A stretch of DNA of 35,876 nucleotides from a virus, in IMG/VR virus record IMGVR_UViG_3300037502_000228, positions 1 to 35,876 of that record, one strand, 5' to 3'. The position numbers were made by a program, and so were the translations under genes. The number at the start of each line of letters is the position of its first letter. Within the stretch, counting starts at the first letter, position 1. Of this stretch, positions 6,445-14,144 are shown piece by piece. Under the pieces are notes generated by a model. That model was not told the origin of the DNA, searched no databases, and saw nothing but the letters and a program-made list of their open reading frames with translations.

Positions 6445-6658
6445 ATATTCTTTCTGCCCATGATTTTTGATCAAACCAATCGGGCAACCTTTCTGCTATT
6501 AATTCGAAATGAAAATTATCAGGATAGTGTCTCAGAACATGATACGCTCTCCTACGAATGTCTTTCGGCACTCTAGGAGTTTTCTTAGGGTCAAGCAAAT
6601 CATATAGAAACTCTTTGCCTGCTTTCATCGCACGATAGCGTTCGTCAGGCAAAGTCAT
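6419..6658 (-). CDS. BPSL0761-family-like protein (79 aa)
   Basis: The sequence MTLPDERYRAMKAGKEFLYD and DPKKTPRVPKDIRRRAYHVL closely follow the pattern of the BPSL0761 family, short proteins I know from Burkholderia and other Betaproteobacteria, where they have no assigned role. The C-terminal half (HYPDNFHFELIAERLPDWF) is more divergent. GGAG seven bases upstream and a one-base overlap with the preceding stop (TAATG) support the start. It is probably host-derived and is one of the better pointers to a betaproteobacterial host. The family assignment is from memory of the motif. Confidence 0.75.
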   Translation of the reverse strand: MTLPDERYRAMKAGKEFLYDLLDPKKTPRVPKDIRRRAYHVLRHYPDNFHFELIAERLPDWFDQKSWAERIYESKDRTV

Positions 6659-7128
6659 TAGTAGTCTCCGTCACGGATGTGTTCATCAACCTTTGTGAAA
6701 AATGCTTCTACTTTCTTTTCATCGTTCCATGTCTTGCAATAGTCATTGTCTTCATCGCAAATTTTCAATGCTTCTTCCATAGTCACAACACGATGAGAAG
6801 TGATAGTTTCTCCAAGATGTTTCTGTGAGAATTCTTTTGCTTCTTCTAGTGTGACAGTATCAAGTGCCCAATCAGCCTTGTCTTTACCAAAGTCATCTGT
6901 GCCAACAGGAACTTGTACCATGTAACGATGACGAAACATCTGTACAGTCTCAACCATTACCCATTGTAGTTCACGTTTTTGCAAGGTCCAACTCCCATCT
7001 TTATTATCAACCCATTCAATAGTGTCGCCTTCAACCCAACCGGTGCCTTCAATCACCTCATCGGGAAATTCGATGAATGCTTCACCGTTTGCATTTTCTT
7101 TAACTTCAAGTGTCCAAGATTTAGTCAT
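6658..7128 (-). CDS. Protein with N-terminal AbrB/SpoVT-like domain (156 aa)
   Basis: Residues 3-52 have the strand-turn-strand pattern of swapped-hairpin AbrB/MazE DNA-binding domains: WTLEVKENANGEAFIEFPDE, then EGTGWVEGDTIEW and GSWTLQK. In toxin-antitoxin antitoxins this fold binds DNA as a dimer. Residues 55-156 form a separate domain with VMVETVQMFRHRYMVQVPVG and a C-terminal charged helix. No toxin gene lies next to it, so a transcriptional or structural role is more likely than an antitoxin. The start has GGAG seven bases upstream. Confidence 0.7.
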   Translation of the reverse strand: MTKSWTLEVKENANGEAFIEFPDEVIEGTGWVEGDTIEWVDNKDGSWTLQKRELQWVMVETVQMFRHRYMVQVPVGTDDFGKDKADWALDTVTLEEAKEFSQKHLGETITSHRVVTMEEALKICDEDNDYCKTWNDEKKVEAFFTKVDEHIRDGDY

Positions 7129-7144
7129 AATAAAACTCCAAAAA

Positions 7145-7432
7145 TTACATCAACATTCTTATCAAACCAACGCTATCAATTGTAGTGAGCAAGAGGTAGT
7201 TAGCCAACATCCCAAAAGACTTGCGAGTCCAAGCAGCCCAAGCATAGAGACTACAGCCGATGATCCAAATAGGATACAAAACCAGTAGGGGCGGATTCGG
7301 GACTGTAAGAGCCATGGTAATGCTACACCCAATCGAAATGCCCCAAGCAAGCAACTCAATGCAAAAACGAAAAGGATGAGAGCGAAAGTCATCTTTTATC
7401 CATTGAAGTGTACTTGTAAATATATCATGCAT
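7145..7432 (-). CDS. Small membrane protein, three helices (95 aa)
   Basis: After an amphipathic N-terminus (MHDIFTSTLQWIKDDFRSHP) come three hydrophobic stretches: FCIELLAWGISIGCSITMAL, PPLLVLYPIWIIGCSLYAW and an end segment with MLANYLLLTTIDSVGLIRML. The charge pattern, with R and K at the cytoplasmic turns, fits an inner-membrane protein. I have seen similar 'LLAWxISIGxS' proteins in bacteria and phages but cannot give a function; a transporter fragment or envelope modifier is possible. The start overlaps the stop of the DUF5672 gene by 8 bp. The overlapping frame at 7162-7392 is a shadow. Confidence 0.75.
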   Translation of the reverse strand: MHDIFTSTLQWIKDDFRSHPFRFCIELLAWGISIGCSITMALTVPNPPLLVLYPIWIIGCSLYAWAAWTRKSFGMLANYLLLTTIDSVGLIRMLM

Positions 7433-8156
7433 TAGTTACTTTCTGTGCTATCTCTTGCCATAACTTGGCGTAATCTTTCTTCTGGCAGTTTTGCCTTAAC
7501 ATCTCTATGCGATCATTATACCAGTGTCCAACTGGAATGTCAAGTAGATGCTCTAGGCATTCTTGTTCTGTGAAGAAAAGAGGAAAATTCCATACACCAT
7601 GGAAGCCGAATGTCTCACCAGTGGGATTGCACCACTCATGAGAAAATTGATTTGCTAACTCTACAGGCGCAAACTTGATGCCTTTTTTATCTCTAAGATA
7701 TTTAGAATAACCTTGACAGATTGCGGCGTCTTCATTGGCAAATCTAGGGTCTTGTCTTGGATGAATCAACGGATCACGCAATGCATCTAAAAGTTTTGCG
7801 CTTCGTAGACTGAAGCCACCGTTGCCGACTTTCTCATCTTTGCCAATCCATGTGAACCTATCAGGCCATGGTGCGCCGATGTAGTCGTACTTTAGAAACT
7901 CATCTGTCCATATGTTGCGATTGGCTGCCATACCATCGTACTGAATGATCAGAACAAAGTCTGTCTTGACAAATGCCCACATGTTCTTCAGAGAAAAATA
8001 TGTGTAGTCGTGGATATCAAAGTTTGGTCGTAGTTTCTTCTCATCGAAAATCACTACGTCTTCAATCTGTGAACAATGCTGAATCGTTTTAGAGATAGCA
8101 AAGTCCATCATGTTCTTGTGAGTGTTACCCACAATCATCAATGTAATTGGTTTCAT
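7425..8156 (-). CDS. DUF5672-type glycosyltransferase-like protein (243 aa)
   Basis: A central block typical of DUF5672, a GT-A-like family, is visible: FVLIIQYDGMAANRNIW (about 67-83), then YDYIGAPW (about 90-97), VGNGGFSLRS (about 112-121) and FANEDAAIC (about 139-147). The 'QYDG' aspartate sits where GT-A enzymes place the metal-binding DxD. It probably transfers a sugar to a phage or host surface polymer, or to a nucleotide, but the acceptor is unknown. It begins inside the stop of the GT9 gene (ATGA overlap), and the two probably act in the same pathway. Confidence 0.8.
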   Translation of the reverse strand: MKPITLMIVGNTHKNMMDFAISKTIQHCSQIEDVVIFDEKKLRPNFDIHDYTYFSLKNMWAFVKTDFVLIIQYDGMAANRNIWTDEFLKYDYIGAPWPDRFTWIGKDEKVGNGGFSLRSAKLLDALRDPLIHPRQDPRFANEDAAICQGYSKYLRDKKGIKFAPVELANQFSHEWCNPTGETFGFHGVWNFPLFFTEQECLEHLLDIPVGHWYNDRIEMLRQNCQKKDYAKLWQEIAQKVTNA

Positions 8157-8980
8157 ATTTTAGTGTATGAGTAAGTGTACCCAATGTCAATGTCTGTCTT
8201 GTTGAAGAATGTATTGGTTGGATCAATCCAAGAGAACAACCAGTTGCGAATGTCGCCAGGTCTGAATGTCATCAAAGTGTTTCTCGGAAACTCCATCAGC
8301 ACAATACGCTTCTCTACTCTTGGATAGCAGTTTGCAATGTGCATTGGACCAGAGTTAACACCAATGAATCGTGCAGACTGTGAAATTAGTTTTGCAACTT
8401 CCCAATAGTCTAGTTTACCGCAAGCATTGATTGAGTGTCCACCAAGGGGTTTGTCACCTTCACCGCCAACTTGAATGATGTTATAGTTTCTGTAGTTCTT
8501 GAGAATTGCATCACACACTTCATCAGAGAAAACACGAACTGCGTCTTCTCCTGATGAAGTACGAATTGATATTTCACCATCTCTGCGCCTATCTGAGCCA
8601 GAAGTGTGAACTACAATTTGAGTTGGATTGATTTCAGAGTCTTCGTAGACATACAATCTTGGATGACGCAAACGAACATCGTTGAAACCCATGTTGACGC
8701 ATTGATATTCAGTCTGCCCGTTTGTTGCGAGAGTTTGCATCATTTCATTGTACTTCTTAGCCTGATCAGGAATTCTACAATCAGGAATTAGACTAATGAC
8801 TGGATAATCTTTAGCCTCTTCTTCAGACATGAAGACAACGTATGGGTTGTGTTTGAACGCCCATATCTTCTCATCTGTGATGATGCACTTCTCACCAGTA
8901 ACATTGAAGATATTTTCAGGCAATGCAGTAGTGCATACCTGATCGCCAATGTGTCTGAAATTAAAATGTAATTTATGCAC
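8153..8980 (-). CDS. Glycosyltransferase family 9-like (heptosyltransferase-like) protein
   Basis: The C-terminal half has the GT9 nucleotide-sugar-binding signature: IIQVGGEGD (about 168-176), then LISQSARFIGVNSGPMHIAN (about 197-216). The latter matches the 'lixxaxxxigxDSGpxHlA' helix-turn of heptosyltransferases, with N in place of D. The N-terminus (FRHIGDQVCTTALPENI) aligns with the 'GDxvlttpl' start of GT9 enzymes. It probably transfers a sugar, either in lipopolysaccharide-like glycan alteration or to a virion component. The start is taken as GTG 8980, with AGGAAG four bases upstream, inside the end of the ClpP gene. At 275 aa it is shorter than bacterial WaaC/F (about 320-350). Confidence 0.8.
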   Translation of the reverse strand: MHKLHFNFRHIGDQVCTTALPENIFNVTGEKCIITDEKIWAFKHNPYVVFMSEEEAKDYPVISLIPDCRIPDQAKKYNEMMQTLATNGQTEYQCVNMGFNDVRLRHPRLYVYEDSEINPTQIVVHTSGSDRRRDGEISIRTSSGEDAVRVFSDEVCDAILKNYRNYNIIQVGGEGDKPLGGHSINACGKLDYWEVAKLISQSARFIGVNSGPMHIANCYPRVEKRIVLMEFPRNTLMTFRPGDIRNWLFSWIDPTNTFFNKTDIDIGYTYSYTKI

Positions 8981-9611
8981 TTTTCTTCCTAGCCGTTTTT
9001 CTCGCAGGCTTGGAAGACTTAGTTTCTTCTTTCTCTAGAATATCCAACTTGCTCTGCAATCGTTTCATAACTTCTTCACCATCCATCCAGATATCTTTGT
9101 TGTCTAGTATAGACTTCATTTCGTCATCTGTCAAGAACCCACTATAAACTTTTTCTACGATTTTCTGAGACCACTTACGTTCATTTACAAGTTGGTCGTA
9201 CATCTCACCACCTTTACCAAACACACCACCTGAGTAGTTGTGGAACATAAACAAACAATGCTCTGAGATTTCGTACATGTCGGCGCATAAGAAAATCATT
9301 GTAGCGGCTGACATACATGCGCCTTCTGCCGATGCTACAATCTTTGCTGGCGATTCTGCAATCGAACGAATGAATTGAATTGTGGTGAACAAATCGCCAC
9401 CGGGTGAATTAATATGAATCTTTACAACATCTTCTTCGCCAGCATTACGAATTGCTTCATAGCAGTCCAGATAGTTCTCCGGTCCTTCAATCTCACCGAC
9501 AAGATAAATTGTGTATAGATTACCTAATGGCTTAACATCAACGGTTCTGTCTTTCAACAAATCGGCTAATGATGTGTCATTCGATTTTAGAATTTTGTTG
9601 TTCTTTAGCAT
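8973..9611 (-). CDS. clpP: ClpP-like serine protease
   Basis: The ClpP fold is clear: IHINSPGGDLFTTIQFIRSI (about 65-84, the oxyanion-side glycine pair) and EGACMSAATMIFLC with catalytic S101. FMFHNYSGG follows with catalytic H124, and D173 in KDIWMDGEEV completes the triad. The N-terminal 25 residues and a basic C-terminal tail (SSKPARKTARKKSA) are phage-specific. ClpP-like proteins in T4-like phages may process proheads, interact with host ClpX/ClpA or degrade host proteins; no Clp ATPase gene lies in this window. GGGGAAAGA before the ATG gives a good ribosome-binding site. It overlaps the RuvC-like gene by 35 bp. Confidence 0.92.
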   Translation of the reverse strand: MLKNNKILKSNDTSLADLLKDRTVDVKPLGNLYTIYLVGEIEGPENYLDCYEAIRNAGEEDVVKIHINSPGGDLFTTIQFIRSIAESPAKIVASAEGACMSAATMIFLCADMYEISEHCLFMFHNYSGGVFGKGGEMYDQLVNERKWSQKIVEKVYSGFLTDDEMKSILDNKDIWMDGEEVMKRLQSKLDILEKEETKSSKPARKTARKKSA

Positions 9612-10158
9612 TCTTTCCCCATTCTGTTAAACCATATTTACAAATCCAATAAGCATCGATGATATCCGATGAAGGATTCCATTGCTTATCTGTCATGTTC
9701 AATTCATGCTTCAAGCGAATAGTGTTCTCCGCTTCAAATGAATCTTGCATCTTTTGCTTGTCTGAGTTGCCTTTGCCTGTTGCAAATTTCTTGATAACAG
9801 TCGGTGGCACACAAACAACGTCAACCTGAAACTGCCAAAGACGATACTTCAGAATGCCCGTGTTCTCGGCAATATGAAATACCTTGCCCTTTGACCCCAA
9901 AGAGTAGTCCTCTATGTACACATATTGTATATCATTCTCTAGCACTCTGTCAATGAAGAATGAGGAGATTTTGTCGTATCTGTCCATGGCATCGGTATAC
10001 TCTAACAGTTTGCCATGGATGTTGTTGTGTTCAATCTCATACTTTTTCAATTGTGTCATGAAGTAGACTTCACAATTATCAAACTTGAATTCTTTCGATG
10101 TGTCGTGAATGCAAATTGCTGGTGAAGTCATCGAATAGTCGATGCCAGCGATTTTCAT
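9577..10158 (-). CDS. RuvC-like Holliday junction resolvase/endonuclease
   Basis: The RNase H-fold catalytic acids of the RuvC family are visible: D7 in MKIAGIDYSMTSP, E83 in VYIEDYSLG and the pair D165/D168 in SSDIIDAYWI. The region KKFATGKGNSDKQKM (about 123-137) resembles the RuvC loop that contacts junction DNA. The enzyme would cut branched recombination intermediates made during UvsX-dependent replication, a job done in T4 by the unrelated endonuclease VII (gp49). At 193 aa it is slightly longer than bacterial RuvC (about 173). The start overlaps the zinc-ribbon gene stop by 4 bp. Confidence 0.85.
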   Translation of the reverse strand: MKIAGIDYSMTSPAICIHDTSKEFKFDNCEVYFMTQLKKYEIEHNNIHGKLLEYTDAMDRYDKISSFFIDRVLENDIQYVYIEDYSLGSKGKVFHIAENTGILKYRLWQFQVDVVCVPPTVIKKFATGKGNSDKQKMQDSFEAENTIRLKHELNMTDKQWNPSSDIIDAYWICKYGLTEWGKNAKEQQNSKIE

Positions 10159-10358
10159 TTCCAGTCATCAATATCTTTTAGAAGTTCATCGGTATCCCAA
10201 TCATCGGACTCATCGATTTCACCTTCTTCAATAACTGATGTATCATCTAGTTCTGCGCCACATGCTGTGCAATGTTTAGGTGCGACATTCTGATTTTGAA
10301 TCTCTACAGAATAGTCGCACTCACAAGCATCGCAGAAGACTTGAAATAATTTCGACAT
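10155..10358 (-). CDS. Zinc-ribbon protein with acidic tail (67 aa)
   Basis: Two knuckles, FCDACECDY (C9, C12) and HCTACGAEL (C30, C33), form a probable four-cysteine zinc ribbon. An acidic tail follows (EEGEIDESDDWDTDELLKD). Such small ribbons often act as adaptors that bind nucleic acid or RNA polymerase; the acidic tail would suit a protein-protein contact. No specific function can be assigned. AAAGGAGAA seven bases upstream of the ATG is a strong ribosome-binding site. The 48-bp gap to NrdB shows an AT-rich stretch but no convincing promoter. Confidence 0.8.
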   Translation of the reverse strand: MSKLFQVFCDACECDYSVEIQNQNVAPKHCTACGAELDDTSVIEEGEIDESDDWDTDELLKDIDDWK

Positions 10359-10406
10359 ACTTTCTCCTTTTGTAAGTTGTGTCGAAATATATAGCCAAAT
10401 CTGAAT

Positions 10407-11405
10407 TTATGCGGCTTTACCCCATACGTCTTCCCATGTTCCTTTGTGTGCTGCCTTTGCGTAATCTGTTGCACGGTTCTCAAAGAAATTGGTGTGAATC
10501 GGTGCGTTGATCATTTCTTCAACCCATGGCAGAGGATTCTTCTTACGCTTGAAGATACCTTTCATACCAAGGCTAATCAATCGTCTGTCTGCAATGTATC
10601 GAATGTATTCCTTTACATCTTCTTTCTTCAAGTCTTCCATCGGACCCATTTCAAATGCAAGGTCGATAAACTTGTCTTCAAGTTCAACCATCTTTTCTGC
10701 GATTGCGTAAATCTTGCTTTTTAGTTCATCAGTCCAAATCTCACGATTCTCTTCGATGAATGTTCTAAACATTTTAATCATCGCTTCTGCGTGTTGCGTT
10801 TCATCAACAATTGACCATGTAACGATCTGACCCATACCACGCATCTTACCGTGGCGTGGAAAGTTCAGCAACATGATGAATGATGAGAACAGTTGCATAC
10901 CCTCTGTGAATGCAGAGAATGTAGCAATGTGTGCGGCAGTATTTTCTTTTGTTGTATTCTGTGACGCAATCTCTTCTACGAAATTGTGTTTGTCACGCAT
11001 CGCTTGATACTCTAAGAAATCATTATACATGGTTTCAGGAAGACCAAGCGTTTCAATCAAGTGTGAATAAGCGGCTACATGCAATGCTTCTCTTGCGGCA
11101 AAGCCGCATAGCATCATACGAATTTCAGGCTGAGGAAAATAAGGCAAGTAGTTGTTAACGTAACCACCAGCAACGTCAATGTCGCCTTGCGTAAAAAATC
11201 TGAAAATGTGTGTGAGAAATTGCTTCTCTTCTTTTGTTAGTCTCTTCTTCCAATCTTTAACGTCTTCAAGCATTGGCACTTCGGTGTGTAGCCAATGTGA
11301 TTGTTCATGCTTCAACCATGCATCGTATGCCCATGGATAGTTGAATGGTTTGAAGTTTGTTCTATTGTCTGTTAAATTTAGTTCTTGCTGTTTTCTGGGA
11401 GCCAT
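10407..11405 (-). CDS. nrdB: Ribonucleotide reductase class Ia, small subunit (R2)
   Basis: All iron ligands and the radical tyrosine can be placed by spacing against E. coli NrdB: D75, E106, H109, then Y113 in AAREALHVAAYSHL, E168 in AFTEGMQ, and E202 and H205 in VDETQHAEA. The protein therefore looks like a working diiron-tyrosyl radical subunit. It pairs with NrdA to make deoxynucleotides from ribonucleoside diphosphates for phage DNA synthesis. Length (332 aa) is normal, and the C-terminal tail would dock on NrdA. The start overlaps the end of the small membrane protein gene by 28 bp, with AGAGAAA upstream. Confidence 0.96.
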   Translation of the reverse strand: MAPRKQQELNLTDNRTNFKPFNYPWAYDAWLKHEQSHWLHTEVPMLEDVKDWKKRLTKEEKQFLTHIFRFFTQGDIDVAGGYVNNYLPYFPQPEIRMMLCGFAAREALHVAAYSHLIETLGLPETMYNDFLEYQAMRDKHNFVEEIASQNTTKENTAAHIATFSAFTEGMQLFSSFIMLLNFPRHGKMRGMGQIVTWSIVDETQHAEAMIKMFRTFIEENREIWTDELKSKIYAIAEKMVELEDKFIDLAFEMGPMEDLKKEDVKEYIRYIADRRLISLGMKGIFKRKKNPLPWVEEMINAPIHTNFFENRATDYAKAAHKGTWEDVWGKAA

Positions 11406-11674
11406 TTGATTTTCTCTTTCGACAAAAGGTTAAGGTTTCTATCAGGGAATTTTTCTTTTAGTTTATTGACGAAATCTTCTTTTGAGGAAGACTGTAGTAT
11501 AAACTCATTGTGGTCGAACATCCAACCATAGTAGTTGTCGTTGATGACCTCTACCTTGATCTTGACAGGTTCAACCTCTTTGAGTTTTTCTTCTAAGTTG
11601 TTTTCTGTATCTGCTAAAATTCTACGCATTAACATTGCAAGAATCAAGCCAATAATCAATTCAACAATAATCAT
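11378..11674 (-). CDS. Small membrane-anchored protein between nrdA and nrdB (98 aa)
   Basis: One N-terminal hydrophobic segment (MIIVELIIGLILAMLM, residues 1-16) is followed by a charged region (ENNLEEKLKEVEPVKIKVEV). A beta-alpha domain then reads NYYGWMFDHNEFILQS and KEDFVNKLKEKFP. The ATG overlaps the TGA of the 210-aa gene by 4 bp; a longer frame to 11746 has no good start. The N-terminal segment suggests a single-pass inner-membrane protein with a cytoplasmic domain. Its function is unknown. Location in the nrd operon suggests coexpression with the reductase but does not prove a shared role. Confidence 0.7.
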   Translation of the reverse strand: MIIVELIIGLILAMLMRRILADTENNLEEKLKEVEPVKIKVEVINDNYYGWMFDHNEFILQSSSKEDFVNKLKEKFPDRNLNLLSKEKIKWLPENSKN

Positions 11675-12303
11675 TCGTACATCACCGTATCTGAGTCGCC
11701 AAGTGCCCACTTGGGATTTTGTTCTACAACATATTTCTTTGTGCAAACTTTGAAGTCAGGAAACTTCAGGTCTTTTGGATTGCTTGCGGCATCTAAGAAT
11801 ATGCAACGATTGTTTGGTTGTGCGGCATATTGTCCGTTATCAAGTTCTAGAAAGTTATATGATTTATGATCTTCTGGATTTTCACTATCGCCTACATCTA
11901 GGTATTCATCTGACGCACAGTTGTCAACTGTAAACAAATAATTGCCTTGATACCATTGCTTGTTCTTTGCATAAAACTTGCCACTCAGATTCATCAAAAA
12001 AGATTTCTGTATCACAGTTACATCATACGACAAACAGTCCCATATTTGCAAGTGATCTAGTGGTAGAAGACTATCTAACTTCAGATTGTCCGTTCTACTC
12101 ACATAGGCACTCAATGGAAGTTTATCATACAATGCACCATACTCAGGCAGATATGATTCAATAAAGAATGCCCTACGGCTCATTGATTTGATTGATACCC
12201 AAATGCATGGAACGTATTCACCAAATCCTTTTTCAAAGTTGTACAGATATTCTTTTCTAACATAACAACGAATGCGTGGTATATTTGCTACTAAGTGTGC
12301 CAT
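11671..12303 (-). CDS. Unknown conserved protein between nrdA and nrdB (210 aa)
   Basis: The protein begins MAHLVANIPRIRCYVRKEYL and has many aromatic residues (GEYVPCIWVSIKSMSRRAFF; KQWYQGNYLFTVDNCAS). The pattern suggests a soluble beta-rich fold. I recall related unnamed proteins in aquatic T4-like phages but have no function for them. The start at 12303 is supported by GAGGG six bases upstream; the stop of NrdA lies two bases away. The ordered gene set nrdA, this gene, the membrane protein and nrdB reads as one operon. Confidence 0.75.
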   Translation of the reverse strand: MAHLVANIPRIRCYVRKEYLYNFEKGFGEYVPCIWVSIKSMSRRAFFIESYLPEYGALYDKLPLSAYVSRTDNLKLDSLLPLDHLQIWDCLSYDVTVIQKSFLMNLSGKFYAKNKQWYQGNYLFTVDNCASDEYLDVGDSENPEDHKSYNFLELDNGQYAAQPNNRCIFLDAASNPKDLKFPDFKVCTKKYVVEQNPKWALGDSDTVMYE

Positions 12304-12305
12304 TA

Positions 12306-14123
12306 TCAACCCTCACATGCTAGGCAAGTCTCACCGTCAATGATTGCTTTCATATCTAGTTCTTCAATGACTTGTCTTTCAATCTTCTTCGACACTTTAT
12401 CCGCTTTGCCAATCTTCTCTGAACGGCAGTAGTAAAGAGTCTTCAAGCCTTGCTTCCATGCCATGAAGTGTACTGCGTGAATGTATTTGATGTTGCTGTC
12501 TGGACGGAAGAATACATTTAGAGATTGTGCTTGATCAATAAACTGTTGACGATCTGCGGCATGTTGAATGATCCAACGCTGATCAATCTCCATAGATGTT
12601 TTGAATACATCTTTCTGCCACTCATCAAGAAAGTCCAAGTGCTGTACTGAACCATCGTTTGCAATGATGCTAGACCAAATCTGTTGATACTCATCCGTGC
12701 CTTTTGGTGTCAATGGTGCACCATCAGGCGACAAGTGCTTCATGATAAAAGAATCAAGATATTTGTTCTTGTTCAAGTGTGCGCCAGATAGTGTGTCTTG
12801 ACGATAAGCATTAGCACGATACGGCTCTATAGAAGGGCTAGTATTACCCATAAGAATACTAGAACTAGCATTAGGGGCAATTGCCATTGTGTGGGAGAAT
12901 CTGCGTCCCGTACCTTGGGCGTCAGGTGCTTCACCACGTTCTTTACCAAGTTCAAGATTTGCATGATCAAGTTTCTTTTTGATGTTTGAAAAAATCTTCA
13001 TGTTAGCGGAAGTTGCAAGTGCAGTCTCCCACGGAATGTTATTCTTCTGCAAGTATGCATGAAAGCCTAGTGCGCCGATTCCAATGCTACGTTCTCTCTC
13101 TGCTGAATACTTTGCTCTGCTGATTGGCTCTGATGCATTGTCAATGAAATGTTGTAGAACATTGTCAAGCATTTCTGCAACGTCTTTCAGAAACAACTCA
13201 TCGTTCTTCCAGTCATCATAATACTCTAAGTTAACTGATGATAGGCAACAAACTGCTGTACGTTCTTTGTCTGTTGGAAGAATAATTTCTGAACACAAGT
13301 TGCTCTGACGAATTGACAGACCAAGTTTCTTCTGAAACTCAGGCATTGCTCTATTGCTTGTATCGATGAAATGAATGTATGGCTCACCAGTCAACATGCG
13401 TGTTTCAATGATACGTTGCCACAAGTCTCTAGCAGAAACAACTTCACGAACTTCACCGCTATGTGGGTCTTTGAGTTCCCACGAATCATCAAAGTGGGAG
13501 TCCAACATAGACTGTTCAACAAGACGCATGAAGTCATCGGTGATGTTAACACCATGATGCAGATTTAAGGTTCTCATATTTGGATCGCCAGTAGGCTTTC
13601 TCATTTCCAAAAATATAAGAATATCTGGATGAGAGATATCAAGGTAAGCGGCATAAGAACCACGGCGAGTACGACCTTGGCGGTATGCGAGACTTGACGC
13701 ATCATAAGTGCGCAAGTGAGGCATAACACCAGTAGATTTATCATCGGCAGAACGAATGCCAAGTCCAATTCCAACGCCGCCTCCTAACATTGAAAGCCAG
13801 TTTACCTCTGCGAGACAGTCCACCAGACCTTCTGCGCTATCGTGCAGATAGGGTAAAAAACATGAAATAGGCAGGCCACGGCGACTACGCCCAAAAGACA
13901 AAATGGGAGTAGAATATGAAAGCCAATGCTTACTGCTGTACTCATAAAGCCTTTGAGCGTGATCTTCGTTTGAGCCGAACGTCTTTGATACATATGCGAA
14001 TCTTTCCTGTGGAGATGTTTCGTCCTCTCTCATATATGATTCTTTTAATCGTATTCTTCCAAGTTCGTCAAACAAAGAATCCCTAGAATAATCTACCTTA
14101 ATTCCGTGAACAATACTCTCCAT
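12306..14123 (-). CDS. nrdA: Ribonucleotide reductase class Ia, large subunit (R1)
   Basis: The catalytic residues can be seen: C88 (LPISCFLPY) and the active-site loop N275-L-C277-S-E279 (RQSNLCSEIILP), which carries the thiyl-radical cysteine and the N/E pair. The partner cysteine is C292 or C293 (TAVCCLSSVNLE). The C-terminal shuttle pair is C600/C603 (TCLACEG). At 605 aa it lacks the about 100-residue N-terminal ATP-cone of E. coli NrdA, so the overall activity switch by ATP/dATP is probably missing, which would keep dNTP production on during infection. It is in an operon behind thyX. AAGGA six bases upstream supports the start. Confidence 0.96.
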   Translation of the reverse strand: MESIVHGIKVDYSRDSLFDELGRIRLKESYMREDETSPQERFAYVSKTFGSNEDHAQRLYEYSSKHWLSYSTPILSFGRSRRGLPISCFLPYLHDSAEGLVDCLAEVNWLSMLGGGVGIGLGIRSADDKSTGVMPHLRTYDASSLAYRQGRTRRGSYAAYLDISHPDILIFLEMRKPTGDPNMRTLNLHHGVNITDDFMRLVEQSMLDSHFDDSWELKDPHSGEVREVVSARDLWQRIIETRMLTGEPYIHFIDTSNRAMPEFQKKLGLSIRQSNLCSEIILPTDKERTAVCCLSSVNLEYYDDWKNDELFLKDVAEMLDNVLQHFIDNASEPISRAKYSAERERSIGIGALGFHAYLQKNNIPWETALATSANMKIFSNIKKKLDHANLELGKERGEAPDAQGTGRRFSHTMAIAPNASSSILMGNTSPSIEPYRANAYRQDTLSGAHLNKNKYLDSFIMKHLSPDGAPLTPKGTDEYQQIWSSIIANDGSVQHLDFLDEWQKDVFKTSMEIDQRWIIQHAADRQQFIDQAQSLNVFFRPDSNIKYIHAVHFMAWKQGLKTLYYCRSEKIGKADKVSKKIERQVIEELDMKAIIDGETCLACEG

Positions 14124-14144
14124 ACAAGTTCCTTATTATTTTTA

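Noticed and set aside
7162-7392. Hydrophobic 76-codon minus-strand frame
   Set aside because: It is a shadow of the 7145-7432 membrane protein, which has the better start and overlap with its neighbour.
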